A stretch of DNA of 32,494 nucleotides from contig CASEGE010000284.1 in NCBI GenBank assembly GCA_949287335.1, positions 1 to 32,494 on the forward strand, in the 5' to 3' direction. Both the position numbers and the translations under genes were made by a program. This document shows positions 26,378 to 32,494 of the stretch, piece after piece. Numbering within the stretch: position 1 is the first letter of the stretch; each line of letters starts with the position of its first letter. The stretch is from an uncultured Olsenella sp. Lineage in GTDB: Bacteria; Actinomycetota; Coriobacteriia; Coriobacteriales; Atopobiaceae. Below the pieces are notes generated by a model. The model was not told the origin of the DNA. It saw only the letters and a program-made list of their open reading frames with translations, and did not search any database.

Positions 26378-26598
26378 GCGCAAAATCGCCGCTCGTGCCA
26401 CAAACGGGCTTTCCGCCGTGCAAAAGTCGCGCTCGTGCCACTTGTTTTTGGGGGTACCCCGAGTAGTCGGGGGACAAAAGCCCAGATGACACCATAATGT
26501 TTTGAACCAAAACCGCACAGGGCACCGTTTTGGTGTGGCACGAACGCCGTTTTTGCACGCGGCATCGCACGTTTGTGGCACGAGCGGCGATTTTGCGC
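26378..26598. repeat. 221-bp element with nested inverted repeats
   Basis: The outer 29 bases at 26378-26406 and 26570-26598 are exact reverse complements (GCGCAAAATCGCCGCTCG... and ...CGAGCGGCGATTTTGCGC). A related, imperfect inner pair lies at about 26419-26443 and 26533-26558 (GTGCAAAA...CTCGTGCCAC and GTGGCACGAA...TTTTGCAC). The central 90 bases are less GC-rich and hold no gene. It looks like a non-autonomous mobile element or a pair of REP-like units in head-to-head order. Confidence 0.85.
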
Positions 26599-26649
26599 AG
26601 GGCAGCAGGGTCGACAGGCGCAGGGCGGCAACGGGGACGCGCCCGCGAA

Positions 26650-26682
26650 CCTGACGGAATGCCTCCGTCCCCAATTGTCAGG
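26650..26682. repeat. 33-bp palindromic repeat, family A copy 5
   Basis: CCTGAC (26650-26655) pairs with GTCAGG (26677-26682) around CCTCCGTCCCC. It ends 3 bases from the dnaB stop codon. Confidence 0.83.
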
Positions 26683-26685
26683 CGG

Positions 26686-28074
26686 CTACTCGTGGAAGCT
26701 GTCGATCTCGACGAACTTGGTGGAGCCCGGCAGGAACGTGAGCGGAATGTCCGCAAGGGCACCGGAGCGGTTCTTCGCGATGATGAACGTGGTCTCGTTC
26801 ATGGCGGGGCGGTCCTCGCGCGCGGCCTCGTCCTCGTTCATCGAGCGGTCAAGAAGGGCAACGATGTCGGCGTCCTGCTCGATGGAGCCGGACTCGCGCA
26901 GGTCGGAGAGCTGCGGGCGCTTGCCCTGGCGGTTCTCGACGGTACGGTTGAGCTGCGAGAGCGCAACGACGGGGACCTCGAGGTCCTTTGCCATGATCTT
27001 GATGCCGCGGCTCATCTCAGAAACCTCGGTGGCACGGCTGTCAGCACGGCGCTGACCGGCGGGGGGAGAGATGAGCTGCAGGTAGTCGATAATGACGATG
27101 CCGAGCTTCTTGCCGTGCAGGATGCGACGCGCCTTGGCGCGAATCTCCGTGACGGTGGTGCCCGGGGTATCGTCGATCATGATGTCGAGCTGAGAGAGGC
27201 TGTTGGTGGCCTCGAGAATCTGCGGCCACTGCTCGTTTCTGATGCGCGCGGAGCGAATCTCCTGCAGCCCAACGCGCGCCTCGGCGGCGAGCAGACGCTG
27301 CGCAATCTCCACCTTGGACATCTCGAGCGAGAAGAGCGCCACGGAGGCCCCGGCAAACGCCGCGTTGGTGGCAAGGTTGAGCGCAAACGACGTCTTGCCC
27401 ACGCCCGGGCGCGCGCCAATGACCACCATCTGGCCGGGCCTCAGACCAAGCAGCGTCTCGTCGATACGCTTGAAGCCGGTTGAGACGCCGAGCTGCCCGC
27501 CGGGGTTGGCAGCGTTTTGGCCCAGCTCCTCGTAGAGGTCGGCCATGATCTCCTCGAGGGACTGCTCGCCGGACTTGACGTCACGGTTGGTCACGTCGAG
27601 AAGCAGCCTCTCGGCGCGGTCCACAACCTCCTTGGTATCCTCCGGCGCGTCAAAGGCGAGCGCCGTGATCTGCGCGGAGGCGTTGATCATCTTGCGCAGC
27701 GTGGTGTCGCGGTGCAGCATCTCCACGTGGCGGCGCCAGCCCACAAGGGCAAGGGAGTTGGTTCCGAGGCCAAGGAGGAAGCTGCGCCCGCCCACGCGCT
27801 CGAGCTCGCCCGTGCTCCTCAGGTAGTCTGCCAGCGAGATGGTGTCGATGGGGAGGTTCTTGTCGAACATCTCGCGCATCGCAATGAAGACGGTGCGGTT
27901 GGACGGCAGGTAGAAGTCGTCGGGCTCAAGGTCGATGAGGCACTCCTGCAGCGCGTCGGGGGAGACCATCATCGCGGAGAGGACGGAGGCCTCGGCCTCG
28001 GTGTCCTGCGGCATGGCGGCTCCCTCGCCGATGGTCATTCTCGTTGGGTTGACGTCGTATTCGCGCTTGGGCAC
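26686..28074 (-). CDS. dnaB: Replicative DNA helicase DnaB
   Basis: A 462-residue replicative helicase that unwinds DNA at the fork as a hexamer. The N-terminal helical domain (about 20-125) contains PQDTEAEASVL. The RecA-like domain has Walker A GARPGVGKT (220-228), Walker B IVIIDYLQL (about 326-334), and the H4-type LSQLNRTVE and LRESGSIEQDAD. No intein is present. The start is a GTG (28072-28074) behind a GAGGAG site. It is separated from rplI by a terminator and a 410-base spacer, so it probably has its own promoter (a weak TAGAAT at 28105-28110). Confidence 0.96.
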   Translation of the reverse strand: MPKREYDVNPTRMTIGEGAAMPQDTEAEASVLSAMMVSPDALQECLIDLEPDDFYLPSNRTVFIAMREMFDKNLPIDTISLADYLRSTGELERVGGRSFLLGLGTNSLALVGWRRHVEMLHRDTTLRKMINASAQITALAFDAPEDTKEVVDRAERLLLDVTNRDVKSGEQSLEEIMADLYEELGQNAANPGGQLGVSTGFKRIDETLLGLRPGQMVVIGARPGVGKTSFALNLATNAAFAGASVALFSLEMSKVEIAQRLLAAEARVGLQEIRSARIRNEQWPQILEATNSLSQLDIMIDDTPGTTVTEIRAKARRILHGKKLGIVIIDYLQLISPPAGQRRADSRATEVSEMSRGIKIMAKDLEVPVVALSQLNRTVENRQGKRPQLSDLRESGSIEQDADIVALLDRSMNEDEAAREDRPAMNETTFIIAKNRSGALADIPLTFLPGSTKFVEIDSFHE

Positions 28075-28205
28075 GGCTCTCTCCTCGCTCGCTGTGGTCC
28101 GTCTATTCTAACCCGCCAGGCGCCCGCGCGGCACCCGCCCTATCGTGACGCCCAGCTCTGACGTCACGTTAGAAACGTGGGGCGTCTGAACGGGGCTTTT
28201 CTCGT

Positions 28206-28277
28206 TTTTCGACGTTTTCAACAAAATGTTTTCCCAGCAAATCTCGTTGTTTTCAACATCCCACAGGGTTTTCAACA
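28206..28277. other. Cluster of DnaA-box-like nonamers
   Basis: TTTTCAACA occurs exactly at 28215-28223, 28250-28258 and 28269-28277. Related TTTTCGACG lies at 28206-28214 and TTTTCCCAG at 28229-28237, all in the same orientation. TTTTCAACA differs from the DnaA-box form TTTTCCACA at one base. An AT-rich stretch (CTATATAAAAGG, 28313-28324) follows. The cluster is in the dnaB-rplI spacer. It could be a replication origin component, a DnaA-controlled site for dnaB, or an unrelated operator. Confidence 0.45.
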
Positions 28278-28379
28278 GTGCCGACAGGCGCCAAGAAAAG
28301 ACTTTGTCTTTCTATATAAAAGGATGTATCGACTTACAAAACCGCAGGTAGAAACTGGTATGACTTCGGTGAACCACAA

Positions 28380-28416
28380 AGAGACCCCGGGTGGGAACCT
28401 TCCCTCCGGGGTCTCT
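28380..28416 (-). terminator. Hairpin terminator after rplI
   Basis: AGAGACCCCGG (28380-28390) pairs exactly with CCGGGGTCTCT (28406-28416), with an inner GGGAA/TTCCC extension. It lies about 70 bases past the rplI stop. T-rich sequence follows in both directions but is short, so it may work bidirectionally. An outer 10-bp inverted repeat, AACCGCAGGT (28340-28349) and ACCTGCGGTT (28432-28441), encloses it. Confidence 0.85.
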
Positions 28417-28484
28417 CCTTACACTTTTCTGACCTGCGGTTATTGTAGAAACCCGCAGCTCAGCGAGAAGTGCGTTGAAAAGTG

Positions 28485-29012
28485 CTACTCGGCCTCAACA
28501 GCCTCGGTCTCGGTGGCCTCGACCTCAGCCTCGGCAACCTCGGCCTCCTCCTCAACGGTCTCCTCCTCGGTCACGCCCACGAGGACGTTGACCACAGCGG
28601 TGATCTCGCGATAGAGGTTGACCTCGACGGCGTGCTTGCCGGAGGTCTTGATGTTGTTGCCACGGCCAACGCGCTTGCGGTCGACCTCGACGTCGAGCTG
28701 GGCCTTGATGGCCTCGGCGATCTGGGCGGGGGTGACGGAGCCAAAGAGCTGGCCCTCCTCGCCGATCTTGGCGTCAACGGTCACCGACTTGCCATCGAGG
28801 GCGGCCTTGGTGGCCTCGGCAGCGGCGATGCGCTCGGCCTCGCGCTTCTCGATGTTGTGGCGACGCTCCTCGAGCTGCTTGATGTTGCCCGGGGTGGCGG
28901 GCTGGGCGATCTTGTTGGGGAACAGGTAGTTCTCCGCATAGCCCTGGGCGACGTCGACGATGTCGCCCTCTCCGCCCTTGCCCCGGAGCTCACCCAAAAG
29001 GATGACCTTCAT
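28485..29012 (-). CDS. rplI: 50S ribosomal protein L9
   Basis: A 175-residue large-subunit protein. The N-domain begins MKVILLGELRGKGGEGDIV and contains GYAENYLFPNKIA, the 23S rRNA-binding part. The long connecting helix (about 40-75) and the C-domain follow the family pattern. L9 is usually near 150 residues. Here the last 28 or so are Glu/Ala/Val/Thr-rich (TEEETVEEEAEVAEAEVEA), an acidic tail outside the normal fold. An AAGGAG site precedes the ATG at 29010-29012. It is last in the rpsF unit. Confidence 0.96.
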   Translation of the reverse strand: MKVILLGELRGKGGEGDIVDVAQGYAENYLFPNKIAQPATPGNIKQLEERRHNIEKREAERIAAAEATKAALDGKSVTVDAKIGEEGQLFGSVTPAQIAEAIKAQLDVEVDRKRVGRGNNIKTSGKHAVEVNLYREITAVVNVLVGVTEEETVEEEAEVAEAEVEATETEAVEAE

Positions 29013-29055
29013 GTGATACTCCTTCGGTCGGTCGGCTTGCGCCGAACCTCTCTTG

Positions 29056-30108
29056 CTACGCGGTACCCTGCGCGCCCGAGCTCTCGCCACGCGGAAGGTG
29101 GCGAAGGTTTGCCCAGACGTCAACAAGGCCCACGACGGTCAATACGACGAACTGTACTTCGAGATAGAGCGCCAAGGCGCCGAGAAGGGCCTTGGTGAGC
29201 GCGCCGGACCCGTTCCGGTTGAGAAACCAGACGAGAACGGCGAGCCCCTGCGCGGCAAACGCAAGCCTAAGGCCCATGACCACGTTAGCCGAGGCCATGA
29301 GCGCCGCGTCAGCGGCAGGTCCGTCGACGGTGAGGCCAAAGGCCAGCACCGCCGCCGCGGCCACGAGCACGGCTACGACCCAAAGGGGCAGGTCGTAATC
29401 GACAAGCCTCGGGACCGCGATGGTCCTCTCGGTGGTCTTCCTCGCGGCCGCCCCCGCGCCGATGACGGCGAACAGGTACGACCCAAAGGCCGAGACCACG
29501 TAGGCCGTGGGCCACAGGACGCTCAGGACCGAGCGAACCTGCTGCACCAGGGACGCAGCCGTGACGGAAACGCTCGAGAACTCCTCAGCGTAGAGGCTGA
29601 GAAGAGACTCCACGTCCGCCGCCACCGTGGTCCCCCTCGTCGCCGCAACGAGCGAGTCCGCACCAAAGGTGCACACCGCCGCGCCCGCGACGACAAGGCA
29701 GCCAAGACCCGGGGTGAGCCTGCCGGAGAGAAGCGCCTCGACTGCCACAAGGGCAACGAGACAGCTCGCGATGGCGGCCACCACCGAGGACGCGCCGAGC
29801 GAGAAGCTCAGGGCCACCGCAGCGACAAGCGCCGCTGCTGCGCCCATGAGCCTGCCCCTCGTCCCACCGCAGTCAGCGGCGGAGACGTAGCCGTACCCCA
29901 CGAACACCGGGGCGAGGAACGAGAACGTCGAGGACGCAACCGCTCCCCCCAGCGCGCAGAAGAACAGCCCGGAAGGAAGCGAGAGGGCCGGTCGGCTCCC
30001 CTGGGGGCCACCCACGGGGACGATTCCGCGGCGCCCTTGCTGCGCGCCGTCCTTCTCGCACGCCCCCTGCGGAGAGGGCGGGAACCCGTTTGTGGGACAG
30101 TCGCTCAT
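29056..30108 (-). CDS. DUF2232 (YybS-like) membrane protein
   Basis: 350 residues. A hydrophilic N-terminus (about 1-42) is followed by some eight hydrophobic helices through to about 325, typical of DUF2232/YybS integral membrane proteins. In Bacillus subtilis yybS also lies near rplI and dnaC (dnaB helicase), next to gdpP. Here it sits between rpsR and rplI with gaps of 29 and 43 bases, so it is in the same transcription unit. Its role is unknown. The ribosome site is weak (an AGG a few bases before the ATG). Confidence 0.8.
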   Translation of the reverse strand: MSDCPTNGFPPSPQGACEKDGAQQGRRGIVPVGGPQGSRPALSLPSGLFFCALGGAVASSTFSFLAPVFVGYGYVSAADCGGTRGRLMGAAAALVAAVALSFSLGASSVVAAIASCLVALVAVEALLSGRLTPGLGCLVVAGAAVCTFGADSLVAATRGTTVAADVESLLSLYAEEFSSVSVTAASLVQQVRSVLSVLWPTAYVVSAFGSYLFAVIGAGAAARKTTERTIAVPRLVDYDLPLWVVAVLVAAAAVLAFGLTVDGPAADAALMASANVVMGLRLAFAAQGLAVLVWFLNRNGSGALTKALLGALALYLEVQFVVLTVVGLVDVWANLRHLPRGESSGAQGTA

Positions 30109-30137
30109 CGCCTGCGCTCTTCTAGCGAAGAAACCGC

Positions 30138-30410
30138 CTAGCCGCGGTTGCGGCCGCCGCGGCTGGAGACCACGGGAACGGTGTAGGGGAGAAGCGCCAT
30201 CTCACGGGCGCGCTTGATGGCAAGCGCGATGTCGTGCTGGTGCTGCGTGCAGGCGCCAGTGACGCGGCGCGGCTTGATCTTGCCGCGGTCGGTCATGTAC
30301 TTGCGGAGGAGCTGCACATCCTTGTAGTCGATGTACTCGGTCTCCTCCTTGCAGAACTGGCAGTACTTGCGACGCGGCTGGCGCTGAAAATCCTGCTTCT
30401 GCTGAGCCAT
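30138..30410 (-). CDS. rpsR: 30S ribosomal protein S18 (zinc-binding form)
   Basis: A 90-residue small-subunit protein that pairs with S6 on the platform of the 30S. The family motif is [22 protein letters not shown]. Cys17, Cys20, Cys54 and His57 (YCQFC...ACTQH) mark the zinc-ribbon (C+) version; many bacteria keep only a C- version. An AAAGG site precedes the ATG. It lies 54 bases after ssb. Confidence 0.97.
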   Translation of the reverse strand: MAQQKQDFQRQPRRKYCQFCKEETEYIDYKDVQLLRKYMTDRGKIKPRRVTGACTQHQHDIALAIKRAREMALLPYTVPVVSSRGGRNRG

Positions 30411-30464
30411 GTCATTTTGCCTTTCTGTTGCGAGAAGGACGCGCGCGCCCTGCTCGCCGGATGG

Positions 30465-30968
30465 TTAGAACGGGATGTCCTCGTCGAAGACGTCTGCCGA
30501 CGTCGGGGTCTGGACGGGCGCCGCGTACGTCTGCTGCGGCATGGGTGCCGCCGCGACGGGCATCGGCGCGGCCGCGGCGGGCGCGGCGTAGGTGGGGTTG
30601 GCGTAGGCGGCAGCCTGAGGGGCGCCACCCTGCGGGTTCCTCGAGGAGAGGAACTCGACCTCGTCAACCACGACCTCGAGCTTGCTGCGACGCTGGCCGT
30701 CCTTCGTCTCCCAGGAGCTGTAGCGAAGCTTGCCCTCGAGGGCAACCTTCGATCCCTTGGAGAGGAAGCGGGAGAGCGGTTCGGCGCGGGCGCCAAACAC
30801 GACGCAGTCCACAAAGTTGGGAACGTCCTCCCACTCGTTGGTCTGCGGGTTGCGACGGCGGTCGTTCACGGCAACGCCGAAGGAAAGGATCTGCGTGCCG
30901 CTGCCCGTCATGCGCAGCTCGGGGTCGCGCGTGAGGTTGCCCGAGATGTTTACCCTGTTGATGCTCAT
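30465..30968 (-). CDS. ssb: Single-stranded DNA-binding protein
   Basis: 167 residues. An OB fold (about 1-110) opens INRVNISGNLTRDPELR and includes NFVDCVVFGARAEPL. An Ala/Pro-rich flexible linker follows. The acidic tip DEDIPF at the C-terminus is the standard docking site for replication and repair partners. The ATG at 30966-30968 has a GGGAG site and the normal N-terminus. It sits between rpsF and rpsR, as in most bacteria. Confidence 0.97.
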   Translation of the reverse strand: MSINRVNISGNLTRDPELRMTGSGTQILSFGVAVNDRRRNPQTNEWEDVPNFVDCVVFGARAEPLSRFLSKGSKVALEGKLRYSSWETKDGQRRSKLEVVVDEVEFLSSRNPQGGAPQAAAYANPTYAAPAAAAPMPVAAAPMPQQTYAAPVQTPTSADVFDEDIPF

Positions 30969-31016
30969 GTTCTCACTCCCTCTCACCTGCGGGCCATGCG
31001 GCCCGCGCTTCCATGC

Positions 31017-31307
31017 CTAGTCCTTGTCGACGCGGCGCACGACCATGTGGCGCTTGACGGCGTCGTTGATGCGCAGAACTCGATCGAGCTCGGCGATAAC
31101 GGTGGGATCTGCGTGGAAGTTGATGAGGGTGTAGTCACCCTCGGTGAGGTCGTCGATCTCGAAGGCGAGCTTGCGCTTGCCCCAGTCCTCGACGCTGTCG
31201 ACCTTACCGGTCTCGCCAAGAGCGACCTCGATGCGCTTCATAACAGCGGCGCGGGTCTCCTCGTTGCACGTGGGGTCGACAAAGTACAGCAGTTCATAGG
31301 CCTTCAT
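31017..31307 (-). CDS. rpsF: 30S ribosomal protein S6
   Basis: A 96-residue small-subunit protein of the ferredoxin-like fold that dimerises with S18. The N-terminus MKAYELLYFVDPT and the segment VEDWGKRKLAFEIDDLTEGDY are typical. The ATG at 31305-31307 follows a GGAGGTG site. It is first gene of the rpsF-ssb-rpsR-DUF2232-rplI unit, behind a good promoter and a structured leader. Confidence 0.97.
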   Translation of the reverse strand: MKAYELLYFVDPTCNEETRAAVMKRIEVALGETGKVDSVEDWGKRKLAFEIDDLTEGDYTLINFHADPTVIAELDRVLRINDAVKRHMVVRRVDKD

Positions 31308-31332
31308 GTGGTTCACCTCCTCTGGGCTAATG

Positions 31333-31362
31333 GCCCCGGGAAGTGAAGGTTGCACCCGGGGC
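31333..31362 (-). promoter_or_regulatory. rpsF leader hairpin, possible S6:S18 autoregulatory site
   Basis: GCCCCGGG (31333-31340) pairs exactly with CCCGGGGC (31355-31362). The hairpin lies between the promoter and the rpsF ribosome site, in the transcribed leader. Many bacteria have an RNA structure here that binds the S6:S18 complex and contains an exposed CCG and GGUGC-like sequence. The minus-strand read CCGGGTGCAACC is suggestive, but I have not matched it in detail. Confidence 0.5.
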
Positions 31363-31381
31363 AGGAAAGGTTCGGCGAAGC

Positions 31382-31410
31382 ATCATACCACAGAATTGAT
31401 GACCTGCTAA
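31382..31410 (-). promoter_or_regulatory. Promoter of the rpsF operon
   Basis: TTAGCA (31405-31410) and TATGAT (31382-31387) on the minus strand, with a 17-base spacer. It would start transcription about 65-70 bases before the rpsF ATG, leaving room for the hairpin leader. Confidence 0.65.
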
Positions 31411-31447
31411 AACCCTCCACGAATCCCTTGGATTCGATGGTACCCGG

Positions 31448-31469
31448 CCAAACTTGCACCAAACTTGCA
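31448..31469. repeat. Tandem 11-bp repeat upstream of the rpsF promoter
   Basis: CCAAACTTGCA occurs twice in tandem (31448-31458 and 31459-31469), 38-59 bases before the candidate -35. One-turn direct repeats at this distance are typical of activator sites. The rest of the 278-base spacer holds no gene. Confidence 0.6.
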
Positions 31470-31585
31470 CGTAACTTACAGCTAGCTGCCACGGGCGCGG
31501 CCCACGTGGGCCCAGACGTGGCACAACGCAAAGACGGCGAGAAGAGCGCGCCCTTCACGCCGTCATACAATCTCCACAGGTTGGC

Positions 31586-32494
31586 CTAGAGGCTCTCGTC
31601 CGTGATGGGGTTTTGCGAGTCCGCGTCCTTCTCGCCAGCCGGGGACACGGGGTTGGTGGATTGAGACTCTGACTGGGACGTAGGGTGCGGCTGTGGTGCG
31701 GGCTGGGGGTCCGGCTGGGGTGTCGGCTGGGGTGTCGGCTGCGGCGCGGGCTGGGGGCCAGGCTCCGGCGCCGCTGTCTGGGGGCCCGCCGCCGGCTGCG
31801 GCTGGGGCTGCCAGGTGGCGTACGTGGGCGGCACCTCATCCCTGGGATCGGGGATGGTGGGCGGAAGCGGGTCCTCGTCGCGGCCCCACGAGGGCACGTC
31901 AAACTGACGCATCCAGAGACCCGCGGCCGTGGTCCCAAGCAGCATGAAGATCACGCTCACAAACCCCGTGACGAGCCCCATCACCACAAGGGCGGGAAGG
32001 GCCACCGAGAGCAGCGAGAAGATCGCCTGGACGAGCATCTGTGCCTGGGTGGTCTCGGAGATGAGGCCGTCGTAGCGGATGACGTAGTCGATGACGCTCA
32101 AGAGCTGCGGAATGGTGCCGACAAACACCGTGAGCAGGATCACGAGCGAGACGCCGCCCACCATGAGCCAGCCAATCACGCCGATGCCGAACACGCGCAT
32201 GAGTCCGCCGAGGTCGTGCGAGATCATGGCACGGATGGCCGAGACCCTAAAGCCCGCGCCGAGCTTCTTGTAGATGGTTGCGCGGAGCTCAGCGACGAGG
32301 ATAACGGTGCCCATGAAGATGTTCACGATCGACCATGCAAACGCAAGCAGGCCGCCGAGCAGCGGAATCGCGTCAAGCACCGCGGTGACAATCGCGGAGA
32401 CAAAGCCCCATGCCAGGATGATGACGAAGGCGCGGGCGCCGCTGCAGATGCACTCGCCCACGCGGACGTTTCTCTGCTTGGGCGCCGCGTTGAC
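31586..32494 (-). CDS. DUF4013-like membrane protein (5' end outside window)
   Basis: At least 302 residues. The frame is open to the right edge, reading VNAAPKQRNVRVGEC before the first possible internal start, so the true start is probably outside. About five hydrophobic helices lie in the first 215 residues, with a glycine-rich membrane core (FVSAIVTAVLDAIPLLGGLL, LGTTAAGLW). The C-terminal 80 residues are Pro/Gln-rich, with tandem PQPTPQPTPQPDPQPAPQ units, then an acidic-polar tail. The layout resembles DUF4013 proteins of Gram-positives and archaea, of unknown role. It is upstream of rpsF but separated from it by a promoter. Confidence 0.7.
   Translation of the reverse strand, partial: VNAAPKQRNVRVGECICSGARAFVIILAWGFVSAIVTAVLDAIPLLGGLLAFAWSIVNIFMGTVILVAELRATIYKKLGAGFRVSAIRAMISHDLGGLMRVFGIGVIGWLMVGGVSLVILLTVFVGTIPQLLSVIDYVIRYDGLISETTQAQMLVQAIFSLLSVALPALVVMGLVTGFVSVIFMLLGTTAAGLWMRQFDVPSWGRDEDPLPPTIPDPRDEVPPTYATWQPQPQPAAGPQTAAPEPGPQPAPQPTPQPTPQPDPQPAPQPHPTSQSESQSTNPVSPAGEKDADSQNPITDESL

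Overview
The window looks like chromosome from a high-GC Gram-positive of the class Coriobacteriia (Olsenella/Atopobium-like). This is inferred from the GC-rich coding sequence, the actinobacterial-style rpsF-ssb-rpsR-rplI-dnaB block, the Cna_B/SpaA-type giant surface protein and the short palindromic spacer repeats. No rRNA, tRNA, CRISPR array or complete insertion sequence was seen. Almost every gene is on the minus strand, so transcription runs from right to left.

Right part (32494 to about 24.9 kb): a partial DUF4013-like membrane protein, then the ribosomal/replication block rpsF-ssb-rpsR-DUF2232-rplI, which has a recognisable promoter and a structured leader in front of rpsF. A strong hairpin terminator follows rplI. 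The rplI-dnaB spacer holds a cluster of TTTTCAACA nonamers that resemble DnaA boxes. After dnaB comes a gene-free spacer with large inverted repeats, then a purA-degV-purD operon.

Middle part (about 22.3 to 15.4 kb): a LytTR response regulator and an AgrC-like GHKL histidine kinase, coupled by a GTGA overlap. They are followed by a secreted, membrane-anchored GH3 glycoside hydrolase with reversed domain order and a polytopic membrane protein with an Ig-like ectodomain. The last pair forms a tight transcription unit that ends in a strong terminator. The four genes may be one sensing and carbohydrate-processing locus, but that link is inferred from position.

Left part (15.3 kb to 1): a HepT-type HEPN toxin whose MNT antitoxin gene has lost its start and N-terminus; a small plus-strand HTH/coiled-coil protein; a Nudix hydrolase; a spacer with short coding-like remnants; an AAA ATPase with a lower-GC gene; a 630-base regulatory spacer; and a giant Cna_B-repeat adhesin of at least 3569 codons that runs off the left edge before any sorting signal.

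The most striking non-coding signal is two families of 33-bp palindromic repeats (five copies of one, four of the other). All lie in spacers between 14.5 and 26.7 kb, often touching the 3' ends of genes. Two further palindromic repeat clusters lie at 22.49-22.62 kb and 26.38-26.60 kb.
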